NCBI RefSeq assembly: GCF_032854445.1
Contig: NC_088306.1
Coordinates: forward strand, 22,909,764-22,973,763
Reading direction: 5' to 3'
Source of the DNA: Liolophura sinensis
Lineage: Eukaryota > Mollusca > Polyplacophora > Chitonida > Chitonidae
DNA length: 64,000 bases
Both the position numbers and the translations under genes were made by a program. The notes beneath the pieces were generated by a model. That model did no database searches, had not been told where the DNA came from, and was given only the letters and a program-made list of their open reading frames with translations. This document shows positions 15,401 to 26,860 of this stretch, in pieces. The number at the start of each line of letters is the position of its first letter. Within the stretch, counting starts at the first letter, position 1.

Positions 15401-18400
15401 CTGCATAATTTTGCGATTTTTCGTCGCCATTCACATAAAACCTGAAAACGACAAAGCTGGCACAAATCGCTGAGCCCATCGAGTCCTCCATCTTTAAAAC
15501 CCTGTAATTTATGCTGGGGGTGTGTTGCCTCTCAGCCAATGAGAGTCGTTAAAACTGCCAGCATGTTCCTGTAAAATCGGAACCTACGTCCAACATTCCG
15601 GTTTCCCGCTCGTCAAGCAGAAAACGAACTGTACTGTTCGCTACCTTCTGGGAAGAAGAGTTCTACCGGAAATTTACGAACTGCACATCGATGGTTTCCG
15701 ACGGCAATTCTCCTCCTAATACAGAAGACTTCAGGATTATTTCTTAGGCAAAATGGAGTCGCCCACAGCCGATTTTGGCGCTGACTTTATTTATAATTTA
15801 TCAACTTGAGATACATATTAGAATTCTTTTATGACATGCACCTGCGAGGAAATGTATATTTCCTCGCAGGTCCTCTTTCAATGGTATTTGTCTGATATTT
15901 ACATTTTCTTCTCCTTTAAATTACATGTAGCGTTTGGCTTGAATAATTTTTTTTGTTTTTTTTGTTTGAGGAAAACTCCATGTTGAAAGGTGGCGCGTTC
16001 AATTTGGGAGCAGCCGTAGTGCAGTCTCATGACAGCTGAATCGAACATGTAGCTTCTAGGAGTTAGATAATGGGACTACAACGATCATGAATCTAAAAAC
16101 TGTGCTATAATGCAATCTATACAATAAACATCGAACCGAAAATTAATGCACTGACGAAAATAAACTATTTAAAAAGGGAGCTAATTGCTATTAAATATCA
16201 GCTGATTCAGTCAATACAACGAAGTATTAGAAAGTAAAATATAATTTTCAAGCATATGCTCTCATGTTACCGGTACATTGTAATAACTGCTAACGTTTAA
16301 CATGTTCAAAGTGTGTAATTGTTTTTTAAATAAACGCGTTTGTTTCATAAATACATGGGTTTATTTGATAAATACATGCAGCATTTTATAAATACTTACA
16401 ATGATTGTATAAATTCAATCATTTTTGTTGTAAATTGGATTAGTAGTTTATTCCTTGATTTAATTCAAAAGTTTTTAATGTACATGGTCAACATTATAAA
16501 GGGGTCTTATAATCAGTTGTTGGATAAACATGTTTAAGTATGTTTATTATCTGTGGCAAAGGGATGTTTATCACGCGTTAAAGTGTTAAACATCTGGAGG
16601 GGGGTGGGGTGGTCAGGGCAACGAGTTAAACAGAAAGCTTAAGTTTCCCATCTCCTTGTTGAATTATTTACCTTGTAGGTGTCTGACTTCTGCCTTGTGT
16701 TCCTTTTGTTGCTCGTACAACTCCTGAAAATCAAAATCATTTAATAAAAGTTATATTGGGCTAAGTTTTGCATTTTTTTTTTACTTGCACATAAATGGTA
16801 ATAAAAGCTTGGACACTCTAATTCGTAATAAATGGGCCGAGATCAAAGTTAGCGCTTCTAACTATGGATAAAGACGAATAAAATCAATATTACAGTATTA
16901 TGCAATGACTCAAACAGTTATAATATACACTTATTAAAACTAACGCCTTCCCATATAGTCTAGCTTGCGTTTTTTCTAATTTTCCATGTTTAACTAACAA
17001 CACGGTAAGAAGTTTTGAAAGCTTATACCCACGGTCAAGCAACAAATAAAGAAACCTACGACTTATAAGTTATAAAATTCATCAAACAACTACATGTATC
17101 CAGATTCGTAACTTGTTGTACGTGGGAATACCCCAGAAGCCTCCCACCAACGCGGTCGAGAGTTCAAGTCCAGCTCATACTGGCTCCCTCTTCGCCTGTA
17201 CATGGGAATGTCATGGGAATGATTGGGAGAAATCTACAAATTTGCCTTCAAAGATCGGGTTTGAACTCACATCTCATATCTCTTAGCCATTTTGAGACAA
17301 GCGAAATATTCTTAAGTACAGTGTAAAACACCAATCAAATAAATAAATCTTATCTTGGAAATATTTCCCTTTTGCATTGTTCCCTCGTTCAAACGCCATG
17401 TATCTTTCATTTTTTAAACAATAGATATAATTGGTAAGCTGTTTTTTAAGAATCAGTTACAAGACCATCGATTTTGGAGTATTGTGAAATCAAACTAATA
17501 AGTTTATTCACTTCACTTTATACACGGCATGGTCAGCTTATCTTCAATTTTTTCATTGGTTTTTTCGTCCAAAAAAGCCGATCCAATCGAATTTTTGCTG
17601 TTATTTTAGAACAGAACAAATAATAACCTTTCAAAATTTCCACGTTGCCTGTGCACGTGTTACCGTTCAACTCGGTAATAAAACTCCTCAAATGTATAAA
17701 ACGGGTCGCGTTATAACGTTTTCAAACTTTAGAATCATTTTAGAATCACAATACAAGTACGAGTCTGATATTTAGTGTAGGTAATAACTTGAGTTATTCT
17801 AGGTAAATGCAGTAAACATGACTTGATTAGCGAATATGGACTTTTTGCCTAAAATTTTTGGTAGAACCTCTTGAAAGTAAATGACATTGACAGGGACAAA
17901 TTATCTCACAGAATTGATTTGATTGGGTGATTTAGAGGGACAGCATGCATGAGACACACAAAAGCCATGGGTGTGAGATCTTTGCCCTTAAATCTTGGTT
18001 GTTTCGCAGTTTGAGTCTAAATCGTGTATCTCTCCCATGAAGAACGTTTCCCGCCTAAAATAATTCGGTCCTAAGATATGTAGCCTATTGATTTTTATTT
18101 ATTCATGGTTAAACTGGTGACGTACTACCCTTGCACTGCAAGAGAAGAAAGATCAATCTGGCGTGGGCCCCTTGCCCCCTCCCCCCCCCCCCACAAAAAA
18201 AAAAGAAAAAAAAAAAGAAAAGAAAGGAATTTCGGGTCAGGTATACTCACGTCTGCCTTCTCCAGCACCCCCTGGTGTGCCAGACTGCAGTTGTTAACCA
18301 GGTCCAATAACAGCTTACACAGGTCCCTATCTTCCTCTTCAGTGAAGTTTCCGTTCACATAGCCATAGTAGGGGTCAGACAGATAAGTGGACCGGATATG

Positions 18401-20096
18401 ACGCCAATTCTCCTTCTCCTATTTAATTAAAACCAAAAAAAAAAAAATTAACTGATTATAGTTTATTAGTTTACTTGTTGTTTGATCTACCACCATCCTG
18501 GGGGTGGTGCTGAGTTTCCCCAGGGATCGGTCCAGTTTCCTCCCACCATAATGCTGGCCGCAGTCATATAAGTGATTGAACTTAAACACGAATCAAATAA
18601 ATCAATAAATTGTTGTGTTTTAACGTTGTCTACATTGCACTGGAGAGTAACGATGTTACCGAACCTCGCCAGGTATACAAGACAAACCTCCTGACTTCAG
18701 GCCACAGTAGACAGAGTAGAATTGGATTTGAGCACGCAACATCTTTATTCAACGGTTGATCGGCTAGAGCGGAAGAGCAACACCTTAAATAAATGAGCCA
18801 GCAAGACACTACTTTTGTGAGTAAATGTGAATACATACATTGAATGCACTACATGATAATTGCAAATGTTAAGTTTAAAATAAAAACAAACAGAACTTTT
18901 ACCTTTGTCAAACTGAATTTTGATAACTGATACCTGATCACACATGGGCGGTATAATTCGTTAGACTTATCTCACAGTATCATTCTGACGTATTGTGCAT
19001 ACCAATGCTTCAACTATTTCTTTACTCTATGGCAGATTGATTCACTGATTATCATTAAGCGTGGGGCCTCCGTGGCCGAGGTGTTTAGCGTGCCAGCACG
19101 GCGCAATGACCCAGTAGCCTCCCGCCAATGCGGTGGTGACTGTGAGTTCCAGCTCACACTGACTTCTTCTCCAGCCATACGTGAGAAGATCATACAGCAA
19201 CATGCGGATGGTCGCGGGTTTCCCCCGGACTATGCCCGGTTTCCTGCTAACATAATACTAGTCAGCACGACGCAATTACTCAGTAGCCTCCCGCCGATGT
19301 GGGGGAAAATACAAATTGCTTTTCAAAAATAAATTTGAAATGCGATAATCAAATAATACTGAGTGGTTTCACTTACCGTGTTTTGCAGCCGCAGGAGAAT
19401 GTCTGATATCGGACTGGGCAAGCCATTTCCTCCTCCGTCCCCTTTAATAATTGTCTCAAACAAATCCAAAGTTTCCAAGATGGCTTTTTTCATCTGCACA
19501 AAGCGGTCATGTGTTAACATCAAACATCGGATCCGTTCTTGTCGCTGAAAACGAAAAACATCTTTCTTGATAATTACAAGTTGGTGATTGTCGACAGCAA
19601 AACCAGACCAGCGAAGACAGTGTGATGGACGTACAGCATAGAGAATAAAATCACACCAGCGAAGACAGTGTGATAGACGTACAGCATGGAGAGCAAAACC
19701 AGACCAGCAACGACAGTTTGACAGACGTACAGCATAGAGAATAAAACCACACCAGCGAAGACAGTGTGATAGACGTACATCATACAGAGCAAAACCAGAC
19801 CAGCGACGACAGTGTGACACACGTACAGCATAGAGAGTAAAACCAGACCAGCGACGACAGTGTGATAGACGTACAGCATACAGAGCAAAACTAGAGCAGC
19901 GACGACAGCAAAATCATACCAGCGGCGTACAGCACGGAGAGCAAAACCAGGCCAATATGGGAAACGTAACAAGGCTAATAAACACAATGATTTTTTTGCA
20001 AAGTTTTACAATTTGCTGATGACGTGGAAATGCTTATTTCCTTACCTTTGTGGTTGCTCCGTTTGAAACAGATAAATTTCCGGTGCTAAGATACAT
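372..20096 (-). CDS. Coiled-coil protein with C-terminal EF-hand, 5' part of gene (3' end off window)
   Basis: I do not recognise this gene. Exons, in transcript order: 20046-20096 (ATG), 19377-19544, 18251-18418, 16672-16723, 15043-15181, 9696-9767, 6942-7023, 6085-6154, 5160-5215, 4564-4646, 3243-3405, then two tentative small exons 2340-2392 and 1857-1893, then 372-440. All but the two small exons have clear AG acceptors and GT donors, and the phases join without a stop (421 codons). The start MYLSTGNLSV is the first in-frame ATG of the first exon found. Residues 1-130 are mixed helical sequence, including DPYYGYVNGNF. From about 130 to 365 the protein is charged and heptad-like (KHKAEVRHLQ, RIQQLEADKAKLKADNE), typical of a coiled coil. 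The last visible exon encodes an EF-hand loop. A calcium-regulated cytoskeletal or ciliary role is only a guess. The donor of the exon ending at 3243 is weak (GTTGGT). Confidence 0.72.
1857..1893 (-). CDS. Tentative small exon of the coiled-coil/EF-hand gene
   Basis: A strong acceptor (TTTTTCTCCAG) precedes LSPIQREVTRSE. Ending at a GTGGGA donor gives 37 nt, exactly the length needed to pass from phase 2 to phase 0 of the EF-hand exon. An alternative donor 9 nt further on would also keep frame. Supported by splice grammar only. Confidence 0.35.
2340..2392 (-). CDS. Tentative small exon of the coiled-coil/EF-hand gene
   Basis: Acceptor TCTTTCAG and donor CAG|GTGGGT flank 53 nt, open in the expected phase and encoding the basic segment EVTTTKTKKLSTFGRSG. 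Fits between the exon ending at 3243 and 1857-1893. No protein similarity was recognised. Confidence 0.35.
3855..4535. repeat. 21 bp degenerate minisatellite
   Basis: Units of the form CCGACACCACACAGCACCGTG, about 32 copies, much diverged. The period is a multiple of three, which explains long open frames on both strands. The array ends about 30 bp beyond the donor of the exon at 4564-4646. Confidence 0.85.
6590..6770. repeat. Dispersed repeat, copy 1
   Basis: Matches the reverse complement of 49440-49620 (for example tctagataaaagagcggtgg-like and ACTCTAAGGATTCCTTCGTC segments). Family not identified; found twice in the window in opposite orientation. Confidence 0.65.
7040..7256 (-). mobile_element. 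tRNA-derived SINE, diverged
   Basis: A TTTA-rich tail on the left, a shortened middle, and the head ending GCTGCGCTAGCACGCTAA on the right. An old copy inside an intron of the coiled-coil gene. Confidence 0.7.
7455..9035. repeat. 52 bp minisatellite
   Basis: About 30 units, each with ccaccattgtccacttgttc, then atgcaatgctaggtatt and ataattaatt. Homogeneous, with a few recurring variants (cttgttc/cctgttc, aatgc/aaggc) arranged in blocks that suggest local segmental duplication. It lies in an intron between exons 6942-7023 and 9696-9767. Confidence 0.95.
10155..15020. repeat. 42 bp minisatellite, about 116 units, with higher-order duplication
   Basis: The unit contains cgatccacattcattacata then ctttccccctgtattataac. 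Blocks of array are themselves duplicated: the rare variant unit with 'acattcttt' at 12731 recurs at 13905, and the 'cctctacatt' variant at 13580 recurs 1092 bp (26 units) later. All of it is intronic and ends about 20 bp from the donor at 15042. Confidence 0.96.
17125..17348 (+). mobile_element. tRNA-derived SINE, diverged, plus orientation
   Basis: Contains GAGTTCAAGTCCAGCTCATA (box B region) and ends with the family tail GCGAAATATTCTTAAGTAC and a (AAAT)n run. The 5' head is decayed. Confidence 0.7.
18180..18225. repeat. Poly-C / poly-A simple tract
   Basis: A C run followed by an A-rich run just downstream of the donor of exon 18251-18418, in the intron. Confidence 0.85.
18500..18611 (+). 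mobile_element. SINE 3' fragment
   Basis: CCACCATAATGCTGGCCGC and an AATCAAATAAATC tail are the 3' third of the same SINE; the head is absent. Confidence 0.6.
19063..19305 (+). mobile_element. tRNA-derived SINE, rearranged
   Basis: The head GGGGCCTCCGTGGCCGAGG is well preserved. The body runs to the GGTTTCCCCCGGACTATG region, after which a second partial head-like segment (CAGCACGACGCAATTACTCA) follows instead of the tail. This suggests a hybrid or tandem insertion. Confidence 0.65.
19590..19945. repeat. 48 bp minisatellite, about 7-8 units
   Basis: Units with gaccagcgacgacagtgtga then tagacgtacagcatagagag. It lies in the first intron of the coiled-coil gene, some 45 bp upstream of the exon 2 acceptor. 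The period is a multiple of three, so it reads open on the minus strand. Confidence 0.9.
20046..20096 (-). CDS. First coding exon of the coiled-coil/EF-hand gene
   Basis: The exon has 17 codons from ATG (20096) to a GTAAGG donor and joins in phase 0 to 19377-19544, which begins RQERIRCLML. No in-frame ATG or convincing exon was found further upstream, so I take this as the start. A short 5' untranslated part should lie just above 20096. Confidence 0.65.
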
Positions 20097-21584
20097 GCTT
20101 TCTTTCAAAAAACTCAGATTTTAGTTTCTTAAACAGATCCACCAATAAATCACCAGTACACGGCACAGTACACAGTAGAGTAATCCCTTCAGTGTTTGGT
20201 GGTTTCTATCATCGGTGCTTTCTGTGAATGTATGCGCACCACCTTGGGCAAATAATTTGTACGGTATACTTAAAGGGCGAACTTTGTCTCTCCAAAAATG
20301 TTCAGGCCACCAGCATAATAAGCAACAGCACCAATTTCGCGGAACGTGTTCTTTCTTCCCCCTACAATGAGTAATACAACGTCAACAGCTGGTCAAGTCC
20401 CATACATTTAGCTTATCAGGTCCGTGCGCGCTTTCGGATTATCCGGGTTTCGCAATAGCTCAAACAACTTCAGGGGATTAAGGGATTGAGGCTACTATTG
20501 ACAGAACCAGAGGCTATGTATACATGTAGACTTATAAGTACACCTGGTAGAGGTTAATCAGGGGAAAGATTTGAACTGTTGTTGGTGGAAAAAGTTAAGC
20601 CTTCAGCGAATAATATACACATTTAAGTACCTATTTATACCTTGGCATAAAATGTTTATTAGGAAAGCTGGTTATGCAATAAACACAAATGGCACATTTA
20701 TGTGTCAAGTCGCGGACACATGTAAAGTGTTAAGTCAGTATACCAAAAATACTCCAGTCCTATATGGATAAATTGTAGTATGTCATATGTTAGTTGTGTT
20801 AACGTTAACATAACTGTTTCCATAATATTAAAGACTTACAGCACAAAAAGTAAAATCAGCGCATTGGCGACTGTGTGATAGTTGGCAAATGGTCACACCT
20901 AATCGGTGAGATGCGGTGTCTTGTCAATTTACCTCGGCAGACGTTTTATTGTAATTGTTCATGTAAGTGTTTATTTAGTAGCAATTTACACGCCCCTTAG
21001 CACCACGGCTTAAGCAGTCTTTGGTTACAAAACATGCGGTAATTTATTAGACGTCACTGGTCTAGAATTACGCAGAATATTGTTTTTTTCATCACATTTA
21101 AATCACCAACGAGGAGGTACCAAGATTGCTATTTTTCTCGTGACGGATGTGACACAATTCGGGATTGGGCCTGGAAAATTCAACGGTTCTGCGAGCTCAT
21201 TGGTCAACTACTACAAGTGGCCAAAACCAACGCTACATTCTAATGAGCCTTTGAGGACACCAGTATACTATAAAGTTACATCTTTTTTGCCGCACATGGT
21301 GGTTTACATTCGGTTTGACTTGTCTGATTCTTGTTCAATGCCATACTCAAGAAATTTTCACTTTTACGGTGGGGGTAATTTTGATACATACAGGAAACCG
21401 GAGGGCTCGGAGTAAACACTGATCTTTGGTAAGTTCCGGAAGAACCACGCCACCTGTGACCTGTGACTAATATAACACAGCTCATCATCCAGGTAACGTC
21501 ACACCATACTGGTCCTAAGTGTGACGTAGGTATGAGCCGATCTGGGTTTGATCGGACGCTCCAGCCATTAGGCCTACTATATGA
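20097..21584. other. Intergenic/5' flank of the coiled-coil gene
   Basis: Should contain the 5' untranslated region and promoter of the minus-strand gene, but no TATA box or GC box is convincing. A degraded second-family SINE lies at about 21325-21470. Nothing else was recognised. Confidence 0.5.
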
Positions 21585-21715
21585 AGTAGTATCTATTCGG
21601 GGGGTTCTGGGCCAGCATCTCGCTTACGTACATAAATAATCGCCAATCTTTGTGTAGGTCGAAGCGCGTTCAGCTTCATAAATCTTCGCTGATTTTTGTG
21701 TACCTCGTGACTGGC
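21585..21715. repeat. Left terminal inverted repeat of the Polinton
   Basis: Matches the reverse complement of 29770-29885 over about 115 bp with scattered changes, including the blocks GGTTCTGGGCCAGC, GTCGAAGCGCGTTCAGCT and CTTCGCTGATTTTTGTGTA. It contains a partial internal repeat. Confidence 0.85.
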
Positions 21716-21959
21716 TCTGGCTCCCAAGCTCCAGCTCCTAGCGCCAGGGGTAGATGTACAAGCGGTAAGCAAGAGGTGGGGCCCGCTCCACCCCACTGGC
21801 GCGCTCCTTCCCCCAATCCCATGTTCAGTCTTCACGGCAAGCCCGTACATAAAAATCCGGCAATGTACGCCGGAGCGTGTCTACCTATACAATCATGTAC
21901 GCTGAAGCGTGTCTGTCTACAGCAGAAAGCATGCCCTTTAGATATACCCATCAGCGAAA

Positions 21960-24040
21960 GTATAGCAATATGTTATAATAAGAGGGACGAACGCATGTGC
22001 TTGGCTACTGCTGGGAGAGACGGAATTGTGTGGGAGAAGTTGTCGGAGGGAGTACTGCAAGGTCCACAACGCCCGGCTAGCAAAAAAGGTAGTACGTGCC
22101 CTTATCCCTGTCAAGGGTTTGGGGTAGGAGTCAAAACGCCTCTGGCTCGGTGTAAGGGCTGTGGCGCTAAAGCCGCTATCGAAATTCCCTATTAGAGAAG
22201 TGGGGACACATGGCTATACCATACCACCACAACTAGCTGCCTTCAAAATCTCCCCCGATTAGGGAGGTCGGGGCACATGATTATACCCGTAGCGCGATTG
22301 ATAAAAGGGTGAGAGAGCTATCCGGATTACTGCGTTACTGGGCTTATAATCCCAGAGACGTTTGCAGATGCTATTGAGGCCCTAGAACGGTCCACACCAG
22401 TTCCTCGTCTGAAGCGACCTACGCCGGCACCCCGCAGACAGCAACCAACCCCAGCCCCACGCCACAAAAAGCACAAATGGCTGACGGACGAGGAGATCAA
22501 TGAATACATGAAGGAACTCCTGTCTGAGCCAGACGTGGTGTTCGTGCAGACCCCATGGGCAGTAGGGAACTACCTCAGGGGATGGCAGATGACTGTGCCA
22601 GAAGGTGTCAGAACGAACCCAAGAGACTTCTTGGAAGAAGTACGACTCCAGATCCGGGCAAAGCTCGAGGTAGAGAGAGCACACAACGGGGGTTAAATTC
22701 CAATTTGGCCTCAGGGTCCAGTGGCAAAAGAACAACCCCGAGGGCAACGAAGAGTACACCACGTATTCCGCAGCAAGCAGGAGGCTCTTATCGAGGCCCG
22801 AGACATATACGAGGCTTTAGACAAGATCTTCCCAAAAATCTTAGAGGCACTAGAAAAATGGACTCCGAAGGGCTCAGGATAGGCTGTGGATAGCGTCCAC
22901 TCTGGCTGGACATCGCACGATACCAGCCGATGAGAAGAGGCTCCTACATCCCACTGCCAGCAGCTGTGAGGAACAAAAAAGCGGTCGTCAACGTAAAGAA
23001 CAAGGATGATCACTGCCTCCGATGGGCAATCCGGTCAGGTCTGTTTCCTGTTACCTATGGTGAACATGCCAATACGCCCACTAAGTACCAAACCCAAAAA
23101 GGCCTCAACTTCGAAGGGATCAATGCCCCTATACCCGTCTCCCAGATGCCAAAGGTGAAGAAGCAGAACAACCTAAGGCGCTATCCCACGGATCAACCTT
23201 CTGATACATTCATGTCCACTACACATGGGTCAAAGGCCTCAACTGCCTGCTCTATGACCAGCCGAAGCAACGGGAGCGCAATTCTGCGAGCGCGAGACGT
23301 CCGAGTGCAAGAATATTGGTCTGACTGCTGTGAGGGTAGAAATGTCGGAAGACAGCAAAATCAAGCTCACCTGCCAGAACCACCACAAGCAACTTCCAGC
23401 CCCCTACATCATCTTCGCCGACGTCGAGGCTCTCACAGCCAAAATGGAGGGGCCTGAGCTCGACCCTACCCAAAGCAACACCAGGAAAATGAAACACCAT
23501 GAGGCCTGCAGCTACTGCTATGTCCTGGTACGCTGCGACGGGCACACAGAGCAGCCAGTTGAGCACCGCGGCCCCAACGCAGCAGATCATTTCCTCCGAG
23601 CGCTGCAGGAAGAGGAGCACAAGATCAAGAGAGCGCTAGCTAACCCGAAAGCCATGGTCATGACCCAAGACGACTGCCGGGCATACAACACTGCTACCAC
23701 CTGGCATGTCTGTGAAAAGCCGCTTGTAGTTGCAGAGTAACAGGACTCTGTCTGCGATCAATGCCACATTACCTGAAAATACAGAGGTGCCGCACACAAC
23801 GCCTGCGACCTGAAGCTGCTGCTAAGCCCCAAACCACCACCATTTCAGTTGTCTTACACAACTTGCGGGGCTATGACTTCCATCTCTTGATCCAGGCCAT
23901 AAGCAAGGTGGAAGGCCGCATCACCTGTATCCCCAAGAACACGGACACCGACAACCTGCTCCTTGAGATGCAGACTGAAGACGTGTACCGAGACATGGCA
24001 GCACTGAAGATTAATGGCATCTTTAGGTTTTTTGCCGGTG
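21960..24040 (+). pseudogene. Polinton protein-primed DNA polymerase B relic (N-terminal and exonuclease parts)
   Basis: Pieces of one gene in several frames. A cysteine-rich segment (TCPYPCQGFGVGVKT, then ARCKGCGA) ends near 22195. WLTDEEINEYMKELL to VRLQIRAKLEVE spans 22480-22695. RGSYIPLPAAVRNKK with DDHCLRWAIRS follows at 22935-23130. The exonuclease I motif IIFADVEAL lies near 23410 and the exonuclease II motif HNLRGYDFHLL near 23860. At least four stops or frameshifts and an internal deletion near 23170 break it. No palm motifs (SLYP or DTD) remain: the gene is cut at about 24040, where the integrase relic begins on the other strand. In intact Polintons this enzyme replicates the element. 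Confidence 0.85.
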
Positions 24041-24044
24041 AGGC

Positions 24045-24745
24045 GGGTATTGGCGGTATTGGTGACCAAAAAGTCTCTCGGCCAGAGTGCGGTTGAAACG
24101 CTCCACATTGCCTTGGTTTCGGTGCACATCCACCCGCCAACGCCTGACCGACACACTGTGTATGGCCAGCAACTGGCTTGTCACGCCCATGAACTAACGC
24201 CCCGGATCAACCTGAAGCAGGTTCGGCCATGTAAGTGGACCTCGTTTGTGAATGCGGGCCAGGGCTTCCGCGACCTCTTTAGCTTCTTTTGTTGCCAAGG
24301 GTTCGGCCTCCTTATAGCGAGAAGCCATGTGGACCACGGTAAGAGCGTATTTGTAGAGCTTCCGCCTTCGGCCTGGCCGATCATGAGACAGAAACAGAAG
24401 ATCGGCCTGATGGACTTCATTCGGCGCCGAAACATCGAATTTGGGCCTCGGTATCTGTTTGGGGCGGGCCAAGTATATCTGCCAGAAGGCCTGCTTCTTC
24501 AGCCAATCGCGAGCTGTGTCTTCAGAGACCTTAGCTGCGGCCCTTAGCTTCAGAATAGCCTTTCCAGTAGCCCTTGGAGCTGTAGTAGACGCTTGACAGC
24601 TTTCGATCAATCATGAAGACTTGCAAGATATTCCCGCAAACCTTTGAAGTCTTCAACAGGCGGAAACGACCGGCTCTGAAAGCTGCCCGGTCGTCTCTTG
24701 GAAGTGGATCGCAGTGGCCGACCTCTGGCATGGCCATGTATAGTT
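24045..24745 (-). pseudogene. Polinton retroviral-type (rve) integrase relic
   Basis: The frame 24194-24610 carries NEVHQADLLFLSHDRPG with the first catalytic aspartate, YKYALTVVHMASRYKEAEPL, and NLLQVDPGR with the second aspartate position. After a frameshift, VERFNRTLAERLFGHQY (about 24050-24110) supplies the glutamate. All three positions of the DDE triad are therefore recognisable, but in two frames, and the N-terminal part is shifted again near 24600. Integrase inserts the element through its terminal repeats; this copy is dead. Its 3' end abuts the truncated polymerase tail to tail. Confidence 0.82.
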
Positions 24746-24959
24746 CTTCGGATATACTAATATCGTGCAATTGAACAAGCACACTGTATACGCACAGACG
24801 CGTAAAGTTTGTACAGCCAATAGCATCATCCCATAAAGCAAATAGCCAAGAGGTGAAGCGAAGCGAGAATGAGCCGTCCAAGTGACGAGAGCTACTAAAC
24901 GACATATACAAGATAGTGGGGTCCAACTAAGTTTCCACGCGCTTTGGGACTACCTCATG

Positions 24960-25120
24960 CCTGCTCCTGGAGAAGGATTGGGGGGAAAAAGTACTACGTT
25001 TGTTCGCCAAACCGGCTGCACAAGCAGCTGAAGCAGGGAAGCGTAAAGTATGTGCGGAAAAACGGCTTCATGATAACCACAACTGACCACACAAAACAAT
25101 ACCTAGCTTCGATTTGATGT
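24960..25120 (+). pseudogene. Short unidentified Polinton coding relic
   Basis: An open segment reads YYVCSPNRLHKQLKQGSV then KYVRKNGFMITTTDHTKQY before a stop. Basic and without a recognised domain. It may be an accessory gene fragment or chance reading. Confidence 0.3.
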
Positions 25121-25239
25121 ACGGTAGCTGAGATCAGAAAAACCAAGCCTCACTACTTAGGTAGTGGCCTGCTCTGGAGGGTCCGGCGTGGTTTTTGTTG
25201 GTTACTTGGCAAGTCTAGTGGCTATCCATAGCTCACGAG

Positions 25240-26258
25240 GCCAGTGAAACACATTCTCAGGACAACGAAGGTAATCTCGCGGTGCTTTTGGTCTTCAGAC
25301 GGTGCAGAGAAATCGGCGAGCTTAGGATCGTGCCCTGGCGGATCAACGCGTTTGCCAGTCAACCTGGAGTACTCGTGGATTGCAGCGGCGATATCCCAGA
25401 AAGTCTGGACGGCGTCGCCCTGCCCCCGGAGCTCTTCGATGATCCAGTCTAATCGCTCGGGCCTTTTTCACGCCCATATCACCTGGACGGCTTGCAACTG
25501 TTCTCCTGCCTTGTCATGGCGCTTCCGCTATTCGTCCACACCAGACTTAGCACGGAGAAGGGGTAGTTCGACCCTGAGAAGACCAAACCGTTTACCAGCG
25601 CGCCGCCCAGCATCATTGCGACGGGCGCCATTCTTACTTCTTACATTGATATCTGCTGAAATGAGACCCTGTTTAATTAGTGTGTCCATGATCGCCATCG
25701 TTTGTTGCACATGAAGAATAGCACTCCAAGACCGGCGACGCCAACCAACACCCGATAGAGCTTTTACGTGCGCCGGCTTGTGCCCCCGCAGGGGTCTGGG
25801 TTGAGGATGGGTGGTGGTGGAGAGGATGGTCATCGACTTAGTCCTGGGCGGGGCCTTGCGGGTGTTGCAGAGAAGCTTTCGCTTTCCGAAGTTCATCTGA
25901 GATCTTGGCCGCGTTCGCCTTTTGCGCGACAGCCCTAGCCTTCCCAGCGGCAACTCTCTTGGGATCTTTAACACGACCATCGCTTGCACTTGTTCGTTCC
26001 CCGCTACTGTTCGTCGCAGTCACGTTGGCCTCCACTGTCTGCGCCTCCGCTATCCACGGATCTCCTGTAGAGCTCATCTTCTTCTTCATCCTGCTTAGGG
26101 AAGGTGTGTTTAAATGGGCAATGCCAAGCATTGGTTAGCGCCATGGTTAGCGGGGACGTGTACATGCCATAGCTGTGATACAGCAGGCAGACAGCCCTGC
26201 TGAGCGCGTGTGCAACAAAGGGATCCGCCTTTAGCTCTTCTATTCTAAAATTAGTCAT
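25240..26258 (-). pseudogene. Polinton accessory/structural gene relics
   Basis: Three overlapping open pieces: FRIEELKADPFVAHALSRAV with YHSYGMYTSPL (26258-26100), VKDPKRVAAGKARAVAQKA (about 25970-25900), and HKREITFVVLRMCF-like sequence near 25250. The first two resemble conserved but uncharacterised proteins that sit between integrase and ATPase in animal Polintons. The frame shifts several times. Function is unknown to me. Confidence 0.55.
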
Positions 26259-26269
26259 ACCAGGTATTC

Positions 26270-26860
26270 ACACTCTTTGGTCTGCGTGCCGGCCGGAGAA
26301 AGCCAGGGAAGTGATCATGCCCTTTTTCTCCGTCAACGCCATCACAGTGCTACATTCGTTGATGATTTACAGGGCGGGTTCCCCTTGAAAAAGTGTGTAC
26401 AGCGCCTGGAGGTAGCCGTGGAGCCGCTCATCGGGATCAAGGCAGTAGACCTCGGGGTCAGAAAACAGCCATGTCCGCCGCTGGTATGATTTGTTATAAT
26501 GGAGTGTGGGGCATAGGATAACGATGTGGCAGAACACTCCACGGAAGGAGCCCTCAAGCAAGTAGAGTACGAAGACCGTTTTGCCACACCCTGTCTGCCC
26601 GCAGATAATGGCGCTGTGAGCGTCCTTGGGGTACATTTGAGCTGGATCAATACAGCACGCCTTTGATCCTGCCATCTTTGATGAGGCTTCATGCTCATAT
26701 ACAGATAAACGTAAAGATTGGACTTGAGGAATTCTTCCAACGACACATCTGCTAGGCCTAGATCTCTTACCTCTGGGTCCCGCTTCTTGATAGGTGAGCT
26801 GTCGAAGAACTTCCGGGCCTCTGCCCATTGCTGGTATGCCCGCATTTCTTGGCTGTACAG
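26270..26860 (-). pseudogene. Polinton packaging ATPase (FtsK/A32-like) relic
   Basis: The open frame 26367-26828 has a Walker A loop, IICGQTGCGKTVFVLYLLEG. It is followed by CHIVILCPTLHYNKSY and a WLFSDPEVYCLDPDERLHGY segment typical of virus-type genome-packaging ATPases. The Walker B region should lie at about 26270-26370, where the frame is broken. The upstream part contains YEHEASSKMAGSKACCIDPA in a neighbouring frame. It lies next to the capsid gene, as in intact Polintons. Confidence 0.82.

Noticed and set aside
21080-21415. 111-codon plus frame left of the Polinton
   Set aside because: Its second half is a degraded SINE-like repeat; no domain or splice support.
22555-22893. 112-codon plus frame and several minus frames over the Polinton polymerase
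   Set aside because: They are shadow frames of the polymerase relic, whose recognisable segments lie in other frames.
24014-24547. 177-codon plus frame over the integrase region
   Set aside because: Antisense to the integrase relic, which carries recognisable catalytic motifs on the minus strand.
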